Origin: Aquitalea magnusonii
Lineage (GTDB): Bacteria; Pseudomonadota; Gammaproteobacteria; Burkholderiales; Chromobacteriaceae
Reading direction: 5' to 3'
Assembly (NCBI RefSeq): GCF_003202035.1
Contig: NZ_QJKC01000015.1
Coordinates: forward strand, 1 to 64,000
DNA length: 64,000 bases
Below are positions 63,335 to 64,000 of this stretch, piece after piece. The stretch's first letter is position 1. Each line of letters opens with the position of its first letter. Position numbers and translations under genes: made by a program. Under the pieces are notes generated by a model that was not told the DNA's origin, searched no databases, and worked only from the letters and a program-made list of their open reading frames with translations.

Positions 63335-64000
63335 TCAGTGGGCGGCCTGTGCCAATTCCTGTTGATACGCGGCCACTTCTTCTGCCATCCAGCCGGCAAA
63401 ATCACGCTGTTTGCGCTGCGAACTCTCCCGCGCCGGCCACACCAGCCAGTGCGGGTAAGGATAAGACACCACGATATCACTCAGCTGCACCAGCGTGCCG
63501 GCTTGCAAGGCGGCATGCACCAGGCTGCGCCGCTCCAGCGCCACCCCCTGCCCCTGCTGTACCGCCTGCAGCACCAGATTGGAATCGTTGATCCACAAAC
63601 CGGCCTGGGCCGGCTCGGCCACGCCGGCAGCCTGACACCAGCCCATCCAGCTCTCCACCGTACGCACCACCGGCCCGGCCACGATCTCGGCCGGCGTGCG
63701 CGGCAACCGCCCTTGACGGAAGCTTGGCGCAGCCACCACCACCAGTTCGTCATCAAACAAATGCTGTTGTTGCAGCCCCTCCCAATCGCCCTGCCCCATG
63801 CGGATGCCGATATCCACCAGCCCCTGGCGCAAATCCTGGATATCCAGGCTGGCACGCAGGCTGATGCGGTAGTGCGGGAAACGCGCCTGAAAGCGTGGCA
63901 GGCGCGGCAGCAGCCAGTGCGCGCCAAAGGAAGGCAGCACCGCCAGCACCAGCTCGCCATCGCGCGGCCGTGCCTGTACCAATCGTGTAGCCTCGGTTAA
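63335..64000 (-). CDS. LysR-family regulator, C-terminal part (cut by window edge)
   Basis: The frame is open to the right edge, so the visible 221 residues are the end of a LysR protein, and the N-terminal HTH lies outside. The effector domain reads LVLAVLPSFGAHWLLPRLPR, IQDLRQGLVDIGIRMGQGDW and WINDSNLVLQAVQQGQGVAL, which fits GcvA-type LysR proteins. A TTG at 63982 could be mistaken for a start, but codons before it (reading LTEATR, typical of the end of the linker helix) continue the fold. Target unknown. Confidence 0.85.
   Translation of the reverse strand, partial: LTEATRLVQARPRDGELVLAVLPSFGAHWLLPRLPRFQARFPHYRISLRASLDIQDLRQGLVDIGIRMGQGDWEGLQQQHLFDDELVVVAAPSFRQGRLPRTPAEIVAGPVVRTVESWMGWCQAAGVAEPAQAGLWINDSNLVLQAVQQGQGVALERRSLVHAALQAGTLVQLSDIVVSYPYPHWLVWPARESSQRKQRDFAGWMAEEVAAYQQELAQAAH

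Noticed and set aside
63335-63982. Complete small LysR-like protein starting at the TTG at 63982
   Set aside because: The frame continues unbroken to the window edge with residues fitting a LysR linker, so the gene is truncated by the window and not a short protein.

Overview
The window is GC-rich, densely coded DNA from the chromosome of a Gram-negative betaproteobacterium. I infer a member of the Neisseriales, close to Chromobacterium/Aquitalea/Vogesella. The grounds are the glyQ-glyS-gmhB-plsC gene order, the Neisseria-type trimeric porin, the grpE-dnaK-dnaJ cluster and the overall codon style. The genus is an inference; no rRNA or tRNA gene lies in the window to settle it. I saw no CRISPR array, prophage, transposase or clear pseudogene. 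The two ends are cut: the tail of a PqiC-like lipoprotein at the left, and a LysR regulator lacking its DNA-binding domain at the right.

Region by region. 1-8.6 kb holds efflux and regulator genes: two TetR and three LysR regulators around two MFS transporters and a LysO-type lysine exporter. 8.7-12.2 kb is an electrophile-stress locus: nemR, then a nitroreductase, an Old Yellow Enzyme (nemA) and a DJ-1/PfpI protein, with a NemR-type operator in each of the two promoters. 12.2-15.9 kb has a YegS-type lipid kinase and a compact queC-queD-queE operon in which queD encodes a triple-domain protein. 16.1-18.9 kb is a bufferin (copper-binding RiPP) cluster: two paralogous Cys4 precursors, the MNIO enzyme BufB, its partner BufC and a DoxX membrane protein. 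19-28.4 kb holds serB, two putative c-di-GMP-type genes, lysE, mpl, an esterase, nhaD, gloA, a zinc peptidase, plsC and gmhB.

28.4-35.4 kb has an inverted heptamer-repeat element, then glyS, a small secreted protein, glyQ, a periplasmic binding protein, and tdh-kbl for threonine catabolism. 35.6-44.1 kb is a six-gene operon with a divergent LysR gene that extends the E. coli dmlR/dmlA-yeaVWX locus. Its genes can be read as one route: acylcarnitine or carnitine uptake, ester hydrolysis, carnitine monooxygenase (CntA/CntB), malic semialdehyde oxidation, and D-malate oxidation to pyruvate. 44.1-51.2 kb has hemB, an AT-rich porin promoter region, the porin, and dnaJ, dnaK and grpE. 51.5-58.4 kb carries the glyoxylate shunt (aceA, aceB) with a flavodoxin-like protein, an APC permease and a LysR gene between them. 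58.5-64 kb has a TrpX-type ABC transporter, a SIMPL-domain protein, a glutathione S-transferase, a YnfA protein and the truncated LysR gene.

Most genes are ordinary housekeeping or accessory functions. The parts most worth following are the bufferin cluster with its hairpins, the split active-site residues in the triple QueD, the carnitine-to-D-malate operon, the apparently leaderless nemR promoter and the inverted heptamer arrays next to glyS.
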